The notes: a model not told the origin generated them from the letters alone. DNA of 64,000 nucleotides from Diphasiastrum complanatum (GCA_029204225.1 CM055109.1:47238184-47302183); one strand, 5' to 3'. Positions 1-10,379 are shown, counted from the first letter of the stretch. Program-made: numbers and translations.

Positions 1-2289
1 CGAGTCACCGCTCTCTCCCGCCTGCTGGGATTCAGCGCCTCGTGATGGCCAGACACACCAACCTGCCTCTTGAAGGCAATGTACTGTGTCTCAACAACAT
101 CTATGTTAGTGAAGTGTCTGGCGGCTCCATCCAAGTATCTCAACCAATCCAAACCTAGCTCCATGTCTGATGTCTGCCACTCAGATAGCCACATGGGGTG
201 CAACAGGTGGGCAACAGCGTGAATCGGCCTATGGAACCAATTCCACCTGCGCTCCCAGATGTCCCGCAACACCACCATCCTGTTTCACATAGTTAATGAC
301 ATGTCAACGAATAAATCCGAAGATGTGAAGATTGGAGCAAACTTATTTCAATTACACTAGAGAGATTCCAAAACAACAAATGACTGACATGACCATCAAG
401 TACCATACCTGTCCTCGGAGAAATAATGCTGCTTTAGAAGCTGTCCAATCTTGTCCATGAACTCGTAGATAAGGTCCATAGTGTTGCCCTCACTGTCAAC
501 TAACCGCAGAACATGGTAGAACGAACTCATCACAAATGTAATGCTCTCAGCCTGAGGCCAAAAATCCTCGTCAAATACAATCCTCAAAAATCTCAAACCA
601 TCAGGCCTACTGGAGAAGGCAGCTCCCTAAATGCCGCACTAGTGGCCATGTGTCTGAGCTAATGTATGACTCTAATAAGCCTATGCATGACAATCAGGTC
701 AACTGCAAAACGTGTGGGAGCTGGTTTCTTCATATCAAGTGAACTGAAGGTGCGGAATAGGTCGAGGGCACACCTCTTCCGAGTGATAAATGTCACCACG
801 GCAAGCGCCATATCAGCTATCGTGCGGACCCAGGGCAAGCGACCAATATCCCCCAGTATAAGATCAATGCTATGTGCAGCACAGGGGGTCCATACAATAG
901 CAGGGTACTGCTGCTGTAGCAAGTGAGACATGTGCACGCAATTACTTGCGTTGTCAGTGACAACCTGCACTACGTTGGCAAGGCCAACCTCCTCTATAAC
1001 CTCACTGATGATATCGAACATAAACTGTCCGTCAATGACCCCACCACCTCTACTAGTATCAATGGCCCAATAAAACATAGTGCCCATGCAGGAAGACACC
1101 AGTATGTTGATCACTTTGGCCGACGGCGGTTGTCACTCCAGCCATCAGACATGATCGAGCACCCATAACTCTCCCAGGCCTTCCTAAGAGGCATCATCTC
1201 TGTGGTGAGCTCCTCCACCCTGGATGTAAGGTGGGTGGTACGGACAGCCTCAGCCACGGGTGGCCTGAAGCGTGGACCTACAGCAGCAACTGTAGCTATA
1301 GCCCTCTTGAAGGGCTCCGTGTCAACAATGGGAAATGGCAAGTTCAGCTCATAGATCATGTTTGCCAAAGCCTGTTGGGCCTCTGCCTCGAGATGGGGCT
1401 GGAAAGACTCCCCCATGGACTGATGTCTATACTGGGAGCTGCGAGACGATGCCCTAGTGCGGTAAGCACCCCTACGAGGAGCAGGAGGTATGTCAGTGGC
1501 AAGCGGGTGCCGAGGCTGGGGGGGAAACTGGGCCTGAGGTGGCTGCTGCGGGGGATGCTAGGGCTGCTGAGATGGTGGTGAAGAAGCTCTAGAAGAACCA
1601 GCCTCACCATGCTGTCTATCATCACCATCCTCATCATCAGAGTCCAAATCATTCTGATGTGTGGGGAAAGTGGATGGTATGTCTTGGGTGTCTTGTGAGA
1701 GACCATCCGGTGCCGACTCAGAGCGAAGAAATCGGAATGTCTGCACTGGGCGAGTCATCTAAGTGACTGCAGGAGGACGCTGCGGAAATGCACCCACTGG
1801 AATAGATGCAGCAGGAGGGGCGGGACTTGGTGCAGTGGGCTGTGGTGGTGCGGTAGGAAGTGGTGCAATGGGCTGAGGAACGAGTGGTGGATGTGCATCA
1901 GGCTGCGAGGGAGGAGCAGGAACAGGAGGTGGGGGAGGATGTGGTGGTGGTGGACGAGGAGCTAGTGGATCCCGTGGGGTGGATGACACTACTGCATATA
2001 CATCAGGATCTAGTGACATACCGGCCTGCGTCAATCGTGCTCCGTATATGTCAATGAGCCTACAACGCTCCTGAGCAGGTATGTGTGGGCAAGGGAGGGA
2101 GCCTAAGCGTTTGCCATCACCCTTGACAGCACCAAGCAAATGGCTTTTCAGCCTAGTGAGAGTGCTGACAAAACGAGCATGATAAAACCTACAGGTCCAT
2201 CCACGCGTCCCAGACCGAATGTCAAACCTAACGAACTCGGGGTCTTGGTCTACCTCACCCCATAGCTCAAACATATCTCTAGCAAGCAT
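1..2289 (-). pseudogene. Broken hAT transposase (BED finger, DUF659)
   Basis: Start ATG at 2289 (MLARDMFELWGEVD) aligns with the start of the 5307 transposase (MVQSDLSGLWDEVD). Exon 1 is 2289-409. It holds a BED-like region near the N-terminus (first BED cysteine partly lost: CRFYHARF), a Pro-rich linker, then a DUF659-type region with SDGWSD (about 1150), VVTDNAS and CAAHSIDLILGDIG. An intron of 129 bases (408-280, GT-AG) sits exactly where the related gene has one. Exon 2 (279-1) continues with DIWERRWNWFHRPIHAVAHL and leaves the window open. Lesions: in-frame TAG at 1759-1761 and 1558-1560, a frameshift near 1100-1110 just after NRRRP, a TAG near 636 and another shift near 600. Domain content is clear; it cannot make a full protein as read. 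Confidence 0.85.
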
Positions 2290-2448
2290 GGTGTGAGACG
2301 GTATAGGAAATGGGAAGTACGGAAGTGAAGTACAGAAGAAGTGCAAGAAAAAACAAATGAGTTATCGTTCGGTCAGAGGAAACCGGTCCTGGATAAGTGG
2401 ATATGCGCTCCCACACAATGCAATGAACCTGGGAATGCCAAAAATTAA

Positions 2449-2627
2449 CCTAAACCCTAAACCCTAGCATTCTCTCTCTAGATAGGCTGGTACAGTCTCT
2501 CGCTAGACTGTCCCAATCTCTCTATGATCCAAAATGCCTAGACCCTAAAAATAAACCTATTTGCATGAGGGAATCTCAAAAAACCTGATCTTTGACCCAA
2601 AAAAGCACACCTACAACTAAACCCTAA
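2449..2627. promoter_or_regulatory. Telo-box-like AAACCCTAA motifs in the 5' leader of hAT copy 1
   Basis: The 2449-2466 stretch has three CCTAAA-type units in a row and 2619-2627 holds one more AAACCCTAA. Telo-boxes are known plant promoter elements near transcription starts. Here they lie 160-340 bases upstream of the transposase ATG on the minus strand, together with CTCTCT tracts. A role in transcription is inference; they could also be chance in a sequence rich in CCCTAA. Confidence 0.35.
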
Positions 2628-2796
2628 TTTTCTTTCTCTACAGAGGCCGCTACAGTCTCTCTCTACCCTGCTCTCTTCTCTCTCATCAATCTGAGCAGCC
2701 CTCTCTCTCAAGCTCTACCACAACAAATGTGAAATGAGGGACAAATAGCATTGAGGGGTTTTGGGGGGGAAATTAATTGATTGATTGATTGATTAG

Positions 2797-2871
2797 ATGA
2801 ACCGTACCACGGTTCAAGGAACCGTGGTACGGTTCCCAGGACCCATGGTTCTGAGAACCGTGGGTTCTATG
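2797..2871. repeat. Subterminal palindrome cluster of hAT copy 1
   Basis: Three or four overlapping copies of GAACCGTGGTACGGTTC-like palindromes and a CCATGG-centred variant sit within 75 bases of the proposed element end. They match in position, but not in sequence, the GGTACC/CCGCGG cluster at the ends of the element at 4916-10331. They are probable transposase-binding sites by position. Confidence 0.6.
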
Positions 2872-4861
2872 TTCATGATTCGTTGAAATTTGATTGAAAT
2901 TTTCAACTTCAAATTTGATGGTCAATCAATCATGAACATCCACATTGGTGAAATAGCTAGCTTCTATAACAATTCTATGAAATCTAGATTGATCGATGGA
3001 AGTAACGAATAGCTAATTGATGATACGTTTTCAAATTTCAAGATTATGTTGTGCGCTAGTTGGATTCAATGAATGATTTGTAATCCTTCCAAACCCATTG
3101 CAATATATATTATAAATCTCAAGCTTCTTAATCGTGGTATCAAAGATGAATGATCAGATTTGTGCAAGGATTAATGTAACACCCACTTTCAGATTAAATT
3201 GAAATTTCACTCCATGAATGATATTATTACTCTATAAATGAGCTATTGTGGCATTGCCATCACTTATTCTATTGCAACTAATGATGCGATGAAAGCTTTT
3301 TGGCCTATGGTAGAGGAACACCCACAATATTTCAAAAGTGTCATTTTGAGGTTTCAGACTTGACCTTCTCACAGCCACAAAAGTAACTAGTCCCATTCGT
3401 AAACTTCTCATTTTCCAACTTGTCCAACTTCACCTTAAAGCAGTCGATAGAGCAGCAAGACTACAAAGCATTGGAGCTGCCATATCTTTCCTTTCAAGAA
3501 TTAAGCTTTTACTATGAATTCACAATGCTACCCTGTCAAATTGTGTGACCATGAATACAATGAATTCCACATAGCAAGGAATTGTACAGCAACTAGCTAA
3601 AGTTTTGCAAAAATCATAATTGAAAGATAGATTCATAACATCCTTCGGAATAAGAGTCATTCTAACAACCTTTCATGCCACAAAAATCATATATTATAGG
3701 GGCATTGCAATACTGGAAAGATTAGTCTCATGTGCTTTGCAAACCTGCACTGATATTACAAGTTCAAATCAATCAACTTTAAATGTAATATTCATCTAAA
3801 AATATGCACATAGCACGAATATCATGGACGCATCAATGCCAATCATAACAAGTTTAGAGACTGTCCAACTGGATTCATGAGATAGAAGCTTTTACATCAA
3901 CTTTTACAACCCCCAAGGTCAATTTTGCCATATCAAGTGTCGCATAAAGCATGAGATTGAATTGCCTCATCACCAAACCATAAAATCCATCAAGACGTAC
4001 TCATGAACGATGGAGCTATCAACAAGCACACCCAAAAGCTAAAATGAAGACATGGGTCATGCAAGCATCCCATACGACCAGCACCATTCTTCATTCATCA
4101 CTAACTCAAGCGCGTGACAGGCATAGCACGCGCACATCATTCACCTCTCCATAAGTTGAATATTAAAAGGGAACTGGAGACCTCTTAACCGTGCACAGGT
4201 CAAGCCTAATCATGACGTGTGAAAACTCACACATGTGCACAGGTGAAGCTAATCATGACGTGTGAAAACTCACACATGGCATGGATTATCCACAGCTCCA
4301 TGTCCAAGAATCCATCTTCTAACATGGGGTTGGAACCTTGGGCGAATCGACATGTACCCAATCAGGAACCTAACAATCCAGGCCAATATCAACTGGTAAA
4401 GCAGACTTGAGAGTTCTTTATCAAAGAGGGAAAAGTGCTCTGGATGACAATGGGTTCACAAACTCAAATAGTGTCACCCGTTATAAACACCAAGTACAAA
4501 TGTGAAACTTTTTTTTTTTACATCAGTGGGGATGTACAGTAGTGGATTCATGGGATCTAAGTTCGCCGACTTGGTTGATATTCAGATGGTCAACAAACAA
4601 GGTTCAAAAATTCACGTACTCTTAAACTGGACAAAGAACGACATAAATATGATCCATAGAGTACACTACACTAAGGGATGGCTGACTGAGATAAATTAAT
4701 GCCAATCTCTTCATGCTTGTAAAGTAGGACACTGACAGGCCTATACTAACGGTATTCAAGTTCTACTCCTAGAAACAATATTACTCAAAGACAAGCAAAA
4801 AGGAAAGATCTCATCCAAAAAGTCAAAGAAGTTTGGACAAACTAGGAGAAAACACTATTCA

Positions 4862-4863
<2 letters not shown>
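2872..4863. other. No gene seen (about 2 kb)
   Basis: AT-rich sequence with stops in all frames. GTTCATGATT at 2871-2880 recurs inverted at about 2928-2937 (AATCATGAAC), so the putative hAT target lies on one arm of an old foldback of about 65 bases. No retroelement domain is recognisable. A short direct repeat is listed separately. Confidence 0.5.
4191..4278. repeat. Two tandem copies of a 44-base unit with an internal hairpin
   Basis: The unit starts GTGCACAGGT at 4191 and again at 4235; the second copy has lost one base and has one substitution. Each copy contains GTGTGAAAACTCACAC, a six-base stem with a four-base loop. No gene is associated. Confidence 0.85.

Positions 4864-4915
<52 letters not shown>
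4864..4915. repeat. (TA)n tract at the left flank of hAT copy 2
   Basis: About 52 bases of TA dinucleotides with one ATTTAT interruption near 4900. The last eight bases, ATATATAT, equal the first eight after the right end of the element (10332-10339), as expected for an 8-base target duplication. The repeat itself makes this uninformative. Confidence 0.95.
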
Positions 4916-5022
4916 CATAGGTCCCGCGGTACTGGGTACCGCGGATCCCGGTACCGCGGGACCATACTGGTACCGCGGGACCATACTGGTACCGCGGTAC
5001 CATGATGGTACCGCGGTACCAC
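4916..5022. repeat. Left subterminal GGTACC/CCGCGG palindrome cluster
   Basis: About seven copies of GGTACCGCGG-type motifs occur in 107 bases, several as the full palindrome GGTACCGCGGTACC, spaced roughly 15-20 bases apart. This is the expected position for transposase-binding subterminal repeats. An AT-rich stretch containing a TATA-like ATATATTTAT near 5030 follows, before the transposase start. Confidence 0.85.
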
Positions 5023-5306
5023 AATATAATAATATATTTATTATTTAATATTTTTTTTTAATTTTTTTTTACCTAAACCTACCCGCCCCCCTCGCATTTC
5101 CTCTGAAATTTTTTTGAGCGCTCTCCGCCCTGCCATCGCTGCTGGTTTTTCTTGCCTGCCTTTGATTCCTTGCGTCGCCCATCGCCCACGCAACGCCCTG
5201 CCTTGCATCTGATTTCCTTTGCCCTGCACTCGCCCATTTTCAGCGTCTCTCCAACAGTGAACCCTGCTGTTTTTTTTCCAGCAATCCATCCCTCATTTCA
5301 TCTGCA

Positions 5307-8300
5307 ATGGTGCAATCCGACCTTTCCGGTCTGTGGGACGAGGTAGACATTGTCAGGCGGGTTGCCGACAAGGCCAACAAGACCGGTCAGAAGATCGTGC
5401 GCTGCCGATACTGTCTCGTCGAGTTTGCTGCATCCCTCACTCGCCTTAAAGGCCATCTGCTCGGTGCACGCGCCAAAAATGGTGCCACCTTGAATGCTGC
5501 CCCTTGTGGCAGCATGACCGTCCCCGACAGGCAGCGACTACTGGACACCTACGGGCCGCGGCTCGTGGCAGGGGAGAACACCATTTCGGAGGGCGTTCTC
5601 CGATTTTGCACCGCTCCTTATGTGACTAACCCAGAGTTGCTGCCTGCTTGGCTGGCACGCACGAGGAGAGGGAGTGCATCCTCCTCTGGTCCCTTTGCCC
5701 CTCAGACAGCTCTGCCTCATGCACCCCCATCTGCTCAGATTCCGGTGGATCCCGTCCCATCGCGTCCGACAGTTGCCACTGCGGTTCCACCACCACCCAC
5801 TGTTGCTCGCACTCCACCAGTCTACGACTTTCTCATGGACTCTCCGCCACCCGAGCAGGCCCAGGATGGTACTGGGCGGGCCTTCGAGGATGTGGAAGAG
5901 ATCCCTTCTTCCTTCCCTTCCCATCCGGATGACCTCCTCAGCCAGCAGTTTTCGTACCCCATGCCAGATGTTGCCCCTCCACCAGTGCACCCCACCTATG
6001 CTGCTGCACCCATCCCTGCCAGTGCATCCCACTCTCCCCATTCCACGTCTACAGCCGATGCATCCACCAGCGCCCAGCCTGTCGCGTCATCGTCCATTCC
6101 CGTCACGGTTGGTGCACCGTGCTGGAGGTCCACCACCCGTCGTCCACCAGGGAGAGCCCTCGTGCAGCAGACCATTCGCGGCGCGCATCAGCCGCACATG
6201 GACAGAGAGGCCACACAAGCCGTGGCCAGTCTGGTTTACGAGCTGAACCTGCCCTTTGCCATCACCGACTCTGAGCCCTTCAGAAGGGCCTTCCGCCTTG
6301 CACAGTCTGTCAACCCTAGCTGGAGAGTCCCTAGTTCAGAGGTTGTCCGCACACACATGCTGAGGGATAGGGTCGAGTCCTTGTCTAGAGAGATGGAGCC
6401 TCTGCGTCGGCACTGGGCCACTTACGGTTGCAGCATCATGTCCGATGGCTGGACTGATGTCAGGAGGAGGCCGATCCTCAACATACTGGTCTCCAGCTGC
6501 ATGGGCACACAGTTTTTGAGGGCAGTGGATTGCAGCAGGGGGGGGAGAGTCATATCTGCAGAGTTCATGTTTGATGTCATCAGGTCTTCCATCCTAGCCA
6601 TAGGCCCACAGCATGTCGTCACGGTGGTGACGGACAATGCCACGAACTGCATTCAGATGGGTAAACTGCTAGAGGCCGAGTTCCCTCATATTGTTCATAC
6701 CCCCTGTGCAGCCCACGGCATAGACCTTTTGATGGGGGACATTGGAGCACTTCCCTGGGTTAGAGCCATCGTCCGGGAGGCCCTCTTCCTGGTGACTTTT
6801 GTCACCAAAAAGAGGCGTGTTCTTGCCATGTTCCGGGTGTTTAGCCATCTGGACCTCCGTAAGCCAGCCCCCACGCGCTTTGGATTCGACTTGGTGGTCA
6901 TCGACCGTTTGATCAGGTGCAGGGCCCAGCTTCTACAGATGGTTGCCAGTGATCTTTGGGGTGCCAGTACATTTCCGCACACTGAGGATGGGGAGCACTT
7001 TTCTTCCACGGTGAGGGGAGACCAGTTCTGGAGGGATGCACAGACATTGTCAGGACTGCTTCGACCACTCTACATTGTGCTCCGCATGGCTGACAGCGAG
7101 GGGTCGACACTTGGACTGGTGTATGAGCTCATGGACTGGATTGGACAGTTCCTGCAGCTGCCCATCTTGCAGCCAGAGAGGTAAGCGGTACAGTGTTGCA
7201 ATTGACCTTTATCTTTTCAGTACTTGCTAGTTTGTTTTTCTGTCAATGTTAAGCTTTTTCGTAATGCCCTAAACCACATGCCCCTCACCTGCAGGATGAC
7301 AGAGCTGAAGTTCATATGGGAGACGCGATGGAACTACTTCCACAGGAGTATCCACAGCGTTGCACACATGCTGCATCCCCTCTTCCTCTCTCCGACACAG
7401 ATCGCAGACAGGGAGCTCGAGGCCGATTGGCTTCAGTACATTCACAGGGTGGGTCCACACATAGGTTTGGATCCTATCAGGCTCATGGAGGAGCTCGCTG
7501 CATTTCGTTTCGGCATGGGCACATTCGGCCACCCGGCTGCCCAGGATCCAGAGAGGAGGCAGCTACCCATTACCTGGTGGACCATGTTCGGTAGCACATA
7601 CCCATCTATACAGCGTCTTGCACTGCGTGTCCTTTCTCAGGTATGCATCTCATTTTATCCTCCATTTTTTGTGTTTCGTTGAAGTTTCACCTTTGCCACA
7701 ATGTGCTGAAGTATTTCAATGCACGCACCACAGGACTGTGTTGCCTCTGTGTGTGAGCGTAATTGGAGCACATGGGCACTCATTCACACGAGGAGAAGAA
7801 ACCGGTTGTCAGTGAGTCAGTTGGAGCGGTTGGTGTTCTGTAGCACCAACGCACGTCTCGCCAGGAGGCTTCCGACCATTACGAGCGCATTGCAGGTGAT
7901 AAGCTAATCTTTCATAGCATGTTGGTTGACTCCTGGTATGTTGGTTTCATTTCTTGAAAAAGTTGTCTCTCTGACATGCAAATTTTAAGCCTTGCAGACG
8001 AAGATATCTGATTTGGAGCGCCAGGTTGACTTGCCTACGGACAGCACCCATCCCATGCCTGCAGATGACCTGGGCACACAGTTGATGGCAGAGAGAGAGA
8101 GGGAGCTTGCCGAGATGAGAGAGAGAGAGCTTGGGCTTGAGCACAGAGAGCCCCCATTGTATGAGGCAGATGAGCCAGTGTCAGAGGATGAGCATGATGA
8201 GGATGAGCCCATTCGGGTTGTGTTTGCCAGACCAGAGAGGGATGAGGCAGATTATACAGGTATCGCCACTGTACTCGCCTCCTGCACAGCCAGTTCCTCC

Positions 8301-8790
8301 ACCTGCAGCAGCCCCACGGGCACACACTCCACGAGCTCATCCTCCTCGCTCAGTTGCACAGGGAGTTCCCTCTTTTGCTTCCCTATCCCAGCCGGCCTCA
8401 GCTTGGGCCCAGCCTAGCCAGCCAGGTGATTTGCATGGGGGTGACGAGGCATTGACAGCTCCTCTTGTCCGCAAGAGACCAGGCAGGCCCAAGGGTGCAC
8501 CGAACAAGAAAGGCAAGGCACAGAAACTGCCAGGGAGGAGAGGACGACCACGCAGGGCTCCAGGTACAGGTAGAGGTGCAGTATCACAGCCAGTTGGAGC
8601 AGGTGTTGTTGGTTTGGCCTGCTTGGGGGCTGATGCGGAGGCTGATTGGGAGGATGAGGATGACGAGTCTTCCCCCTCGGATACACAGCCCATGCCAGTT
8701 CCAGACAGGCAGAGATATCGGCTGCGAGAGTCAGCTCGGGGCCCTGAGTTGTCTCCAGAGCATTCGTCTGAGTCAGAGCCAGAGCATTGA
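5307..8790 (+). CDS. hAT transposase with BED finger, DUF659 core, hAT dimerisation region and AT-hooks
   Basis: The proposed spliced gene is 5307-7180, 7295-7640, 7734-7895, 7998-8216 and 8290-8790, giving 1033 residues; introns are GT-AG. The first three introns (114, 93 and 102 bases) are strongly supported by reading frame. The BED-like finger has C33, C36, H50 and C67. A Pro/Ala/Ser-rich linker runs to about residue 300. The DUF659/RNase H-like core carries SDGW (D380), VVTDNA (D443) and CAAHGIDLLMGD (C467, H470). Exon 3 encodes the dimerisation signature CERNWS...HTRRRNRL (about 741-794). The C-terminus is acidic and Pro-rich with two AT-hooks, KRPGRPKG (about 928) and RRGRPRR (about 949). 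The 73-base fourth intron has a weak GTTGTG donor; a one-base indel near 8255 would explain the frame change equally well. The start ATG is the first in the frame and is conserved with copy 1. It presumably acts in the nucleus on the element ends. Confidence 0.85.
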
Positions 8791-9073
8791 TTGTGGCTCT
8801 ATTGTTTTAGTTTCAGTAGTTTGTCTCTAGCAGTCGGTCTACCATTGTACTCAGATGATTTTTCACATTATATACAGTGTTTGGCCTACATTATTTGCTG
8901 CACATTGTGCGTATGTCGCTCTGTACATGTGATGCTTTATTTTATGTTGAAGAATTCTATGTGCGTGTGTGAATCCTATTTTCATTTAATTTCGTTTGAA
9001 GTGAATGCTAGCTTCACATATATGCACCTACATCATGAGCACAGCAATCACCCCTACACCCCAAACGACATTG

Positions 9074-9079
9074 AATAAA
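9074..9079 (+). terminator. AATAAA, likely poly(A) signal of the transposase gene
   Basis: AATAAA lies 284 bases after the transposase stop, in an AT-rich stretch and before the convergent ORF. The opposite-strand counterpart TTTATT at 8936-8941 could serve the minus-strand gene, so the two 3' ends would overlap. Confidence 0.4.
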
Positions 9080-9313
9080 CACATGTAATACATCTGCATT
9101 TAAAAAAATTACAAACATTGCATCTTACATGACCAGGCTCGCGTTGCACAAAAAACAACTATGTATATATTCAACCGTTGTATCAGGATAACATCACATA
9201 TACTGTCATTTTTTTAAGCAGCCATCTAGTTATTTGCTGCACCATAAACTGCCGAAAACTACATAGCAACAGTCCGCCACATACGGGTGGACCTCATCTA
9301 TTCTAAACATCCC

Positions 9314-9679
9314 TCACTGATCCTCCACCGACTCCTCGCCCTCGTCTGGTGCATTGTTTTGTCGCTCTTGCTCTGCCTCCCGGTTAGCCCGAGCTGCCTC
9401 CTGGTTAGCCCGACGTCTGGCCGCCCTTTCCCTGACCATGATGAGCTGCCGTCGTGTGAAATTCATTCCGATCTGCTCATCCAGATCCAGCTCGACAGCG
9501 GGGACAGGATCCACAGCGGGGGCGGGTGGCTCCGGTTCCGGATTTCTCTGTCGAGTCTGTCGCAGCATCTCTCGGATATCTGCCTCTTGCTTCCGATGCC
9601 TCTCGTTGTGCCTTCGGATATCTTCCTCAAGCTTTCTCCTGGCTTCGCCCTCGGGCTTCGGTGGTATTCGCTCAGCCAT
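9314..9679 (-). CDS. Second gene of the hAT element: 121-residue charged, probably coiled-coil protein
   Basis: The ORF starts at ATG 9679 (MAERIPPKPEGEARRKLEED) and stops at 9314. The N-terminal half is a run of Arg/Glu-rich heptad-like sequence (EARRKLEEDIRRHNERHRKQ). A Pro/Val linker (PEPEPPAPAVDPVPAVELD) follows, then a second basic helix rich in Arg, Ala and Gln (RERAARRRANQEAARANREA) and an acidic tail ending in EESVEDQ. No catalytic motif is visible and I do not recognise a family. It lies wholly inside the element, converging on the transposase, with GC-rich coding sequence like the transposase's and unlike the surrounding DNA. A TATA-like box lies about 170 bases upstream on the same strand. 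It might be an accessory DNA-binding or oligomerising factor; this is inference. It could instead be one exon of a larger gene or a captured host fragment. Confidence 0.6.
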   Translation of the reverse strand: MAERIPPKPEGEARRKLEEDIRRHNERHRKQEADIREMLRQTRQRNPEPEPPAPAVDPVPAVELDLDEQIGMNFTRRQLIMVRERAARRRANQEAARANREAEQERQNNAPDEGEESVEDQ

Positions 9680-9850
9680 CTCGATCGACCTTCTCCTCAC
9701 AGCACCCTGATCCTTGAACACCCTCTCACAGCACCCTGGCTCTCAAACAGCCTCTCACAGCCTGTCACCGGCTCTCGCTTGCTCTCTCACTGTCTATCAC
9801 TAGCCCTCTCACAGCCTCTGAAAATGCCGACCACAATGGCATTGTGAGTG

Positions 9851-9860
9851 CCTATTTATC
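9851..9860 (-). promoter_or_regulatory. TATA-like box (GATAAATAGG) for the minus-strand ORF
   Basis: Read on the minus strand, GGGGATAAATAGGC lies about 170 bases before the ATG at 9679. Between them is a leader with several copies of GGCTGTGAGAGG-like repeats (about 9715-9830) and no in-frame ATG that would preclude use of 9679. The spacing is compatible with transcription starting near 9825. Confidence 0.4.
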
Positions 9861-9900
9861 CCCACAGCCTGATCGGCCATGTGGATCCCCATCATCCCTC

Positions 9901-10079
9901 CATGTGCCTCCGTACCTGCCCCCATGTGATGCTCCCCCCTGTGTTGGTCTCCCATTGGGCCCATGGTCTGCTCACCCACAATGCCCATGTGCCTCTGTAC
10001 TTGCCCCCATGTGATGCTACCCCCCTGTGTTGGTCTCCCATTGGCCCCTCGGTCTGCTCACTCGCAGTGCCCATGTGCC
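9901..10079. repeat. Tandem duplication, 85-86 base period, inside hAT copy 2
   Basis: CATGTGCCTC begins units at 9901 and 9986, and a partial third unit begins at 10072. Units contain CCCCCATGTGATGCT and GTTGGTCTCCCATTGG. They lie between the minus-strand gene's putative promoter and the right terminus and hold no ORF I can support. Confidence 0.85.
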
Positions 10080-10230
10080 ATTGCAACAGTCCCCTGCATC
10101 ATGTACTGTACCCTCTTTTTTTACACCCAGAACCCCCTCTTTTTACTTTTTTTTGTCCTTTTTTGGTAGTTAATATGCAAAAAAAAATTACTAAAAATAT
10201 ATTAAAAAATAAAAAAAAAATATTAAAAAT

Positions 10231-10329
10231 GGTACCGCCCTGGTACCGCGGATCCCAGGGCGGTACCGTACCGGCGGTACCACTGATATGGTACCGGCGG
10301 TACCATACCAACGGTACCAGAGGGTACTA

Positions 10330-10331
<2 letters not shown>
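10231..10331. repeat. Right subterminal GGTACC/CCGCGG cluster and terminal inverted repeat
   Basis: About seven GGTACC sites occur in 101 bases, with CCGCGG once and GGCGGTACC several times. The end CTATG at 10327-10331 is the inverse of the left CATAG. An A-rich run (10170-10230) precedes it, mirroring the T-rich run inside the left end. Confidence 0.85.

Positions 10332-10377
<46 letters not shown>
10332..10377. repeat. (TA)n tract between hAT copy 2 and foldback element A
   Basis: Uninterrupted AT dinucleotides, about 46 bases. With the tracts at 4864-4915, 10633-10652 and 10939-10980 it shows that three insertions share one microsatellite context. Confidence 0.95.

Positions 10378-10379
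<2 letters not shown>

Larger units (their letters stand above)
1..2871 (-). mobile_element. hAT-type transposon, copy 1 (5' part, truncated by window start)
   Basis: This is the 5' portion of a hAT element read on the minus strand; its 3' part lies off the left edge. It is assigned by protein similarity to the element at 4916-10331, with the same domain order and the same first intron position. Its proposed 5' terminus is at 2871: read on the minus strand it begins CATAG and runs into a cluster of GGTTC/GAACC palindromes, matching the CATAG start of the second element. The eight bases outside it, TTCATGAT (2872-2879), would be the target-site duplication, but the other flank is not in the window. 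Several stops and frameshifts make it non-autonomous. Confidence 0.8.
4916..10331 (+). mobile_element. hAT-type transposon, copy 2 (near-complete, 5.4 kb)
   Basis: The left terminus CATAGGTCCCGCGG at 4916 and the reverse complement of the right terminus, CATAGTACCCTCTGG at 10331, form imperfect terminal inverted repeats. Inside both lie clusters of GGTACC/CCGCGG palindromes and then mirrored A/T runs, so the inverted region extends over roughly 150-200 bases. The element sits in (TA)n on both sides. It contains a plus-strand transposase gene (5307-8790) and a convergent minus-strand ORF (9679-9314). hAT elements are known for 8-base target duplications and an RNase H-like transposase with a C-terminal dimerisation region; the gene content fits. 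The terminus differs from the frequent CAG start of many hATs. Confidence 0.85.

Noticed and set aside
2449-2466. Interstitial telomere
   Set aside because: Only about two and a half CCCTAAA units; better explained as a telo-box-like promoter motif.
5538-7110. Several antisense ORFs of 60-167 codons opposite transposase exon 1
   Set aside because: GC-rich coding DNA leaves the opposite strand open; no motifs, and the sense frame is clearly the transposase.
8260-8289. A 30-base GT...AG stretch as an intron in the hAT transposase
   Set aside because: Too short for a plant intron, and its length (a multiple of three) would not correct the frame.
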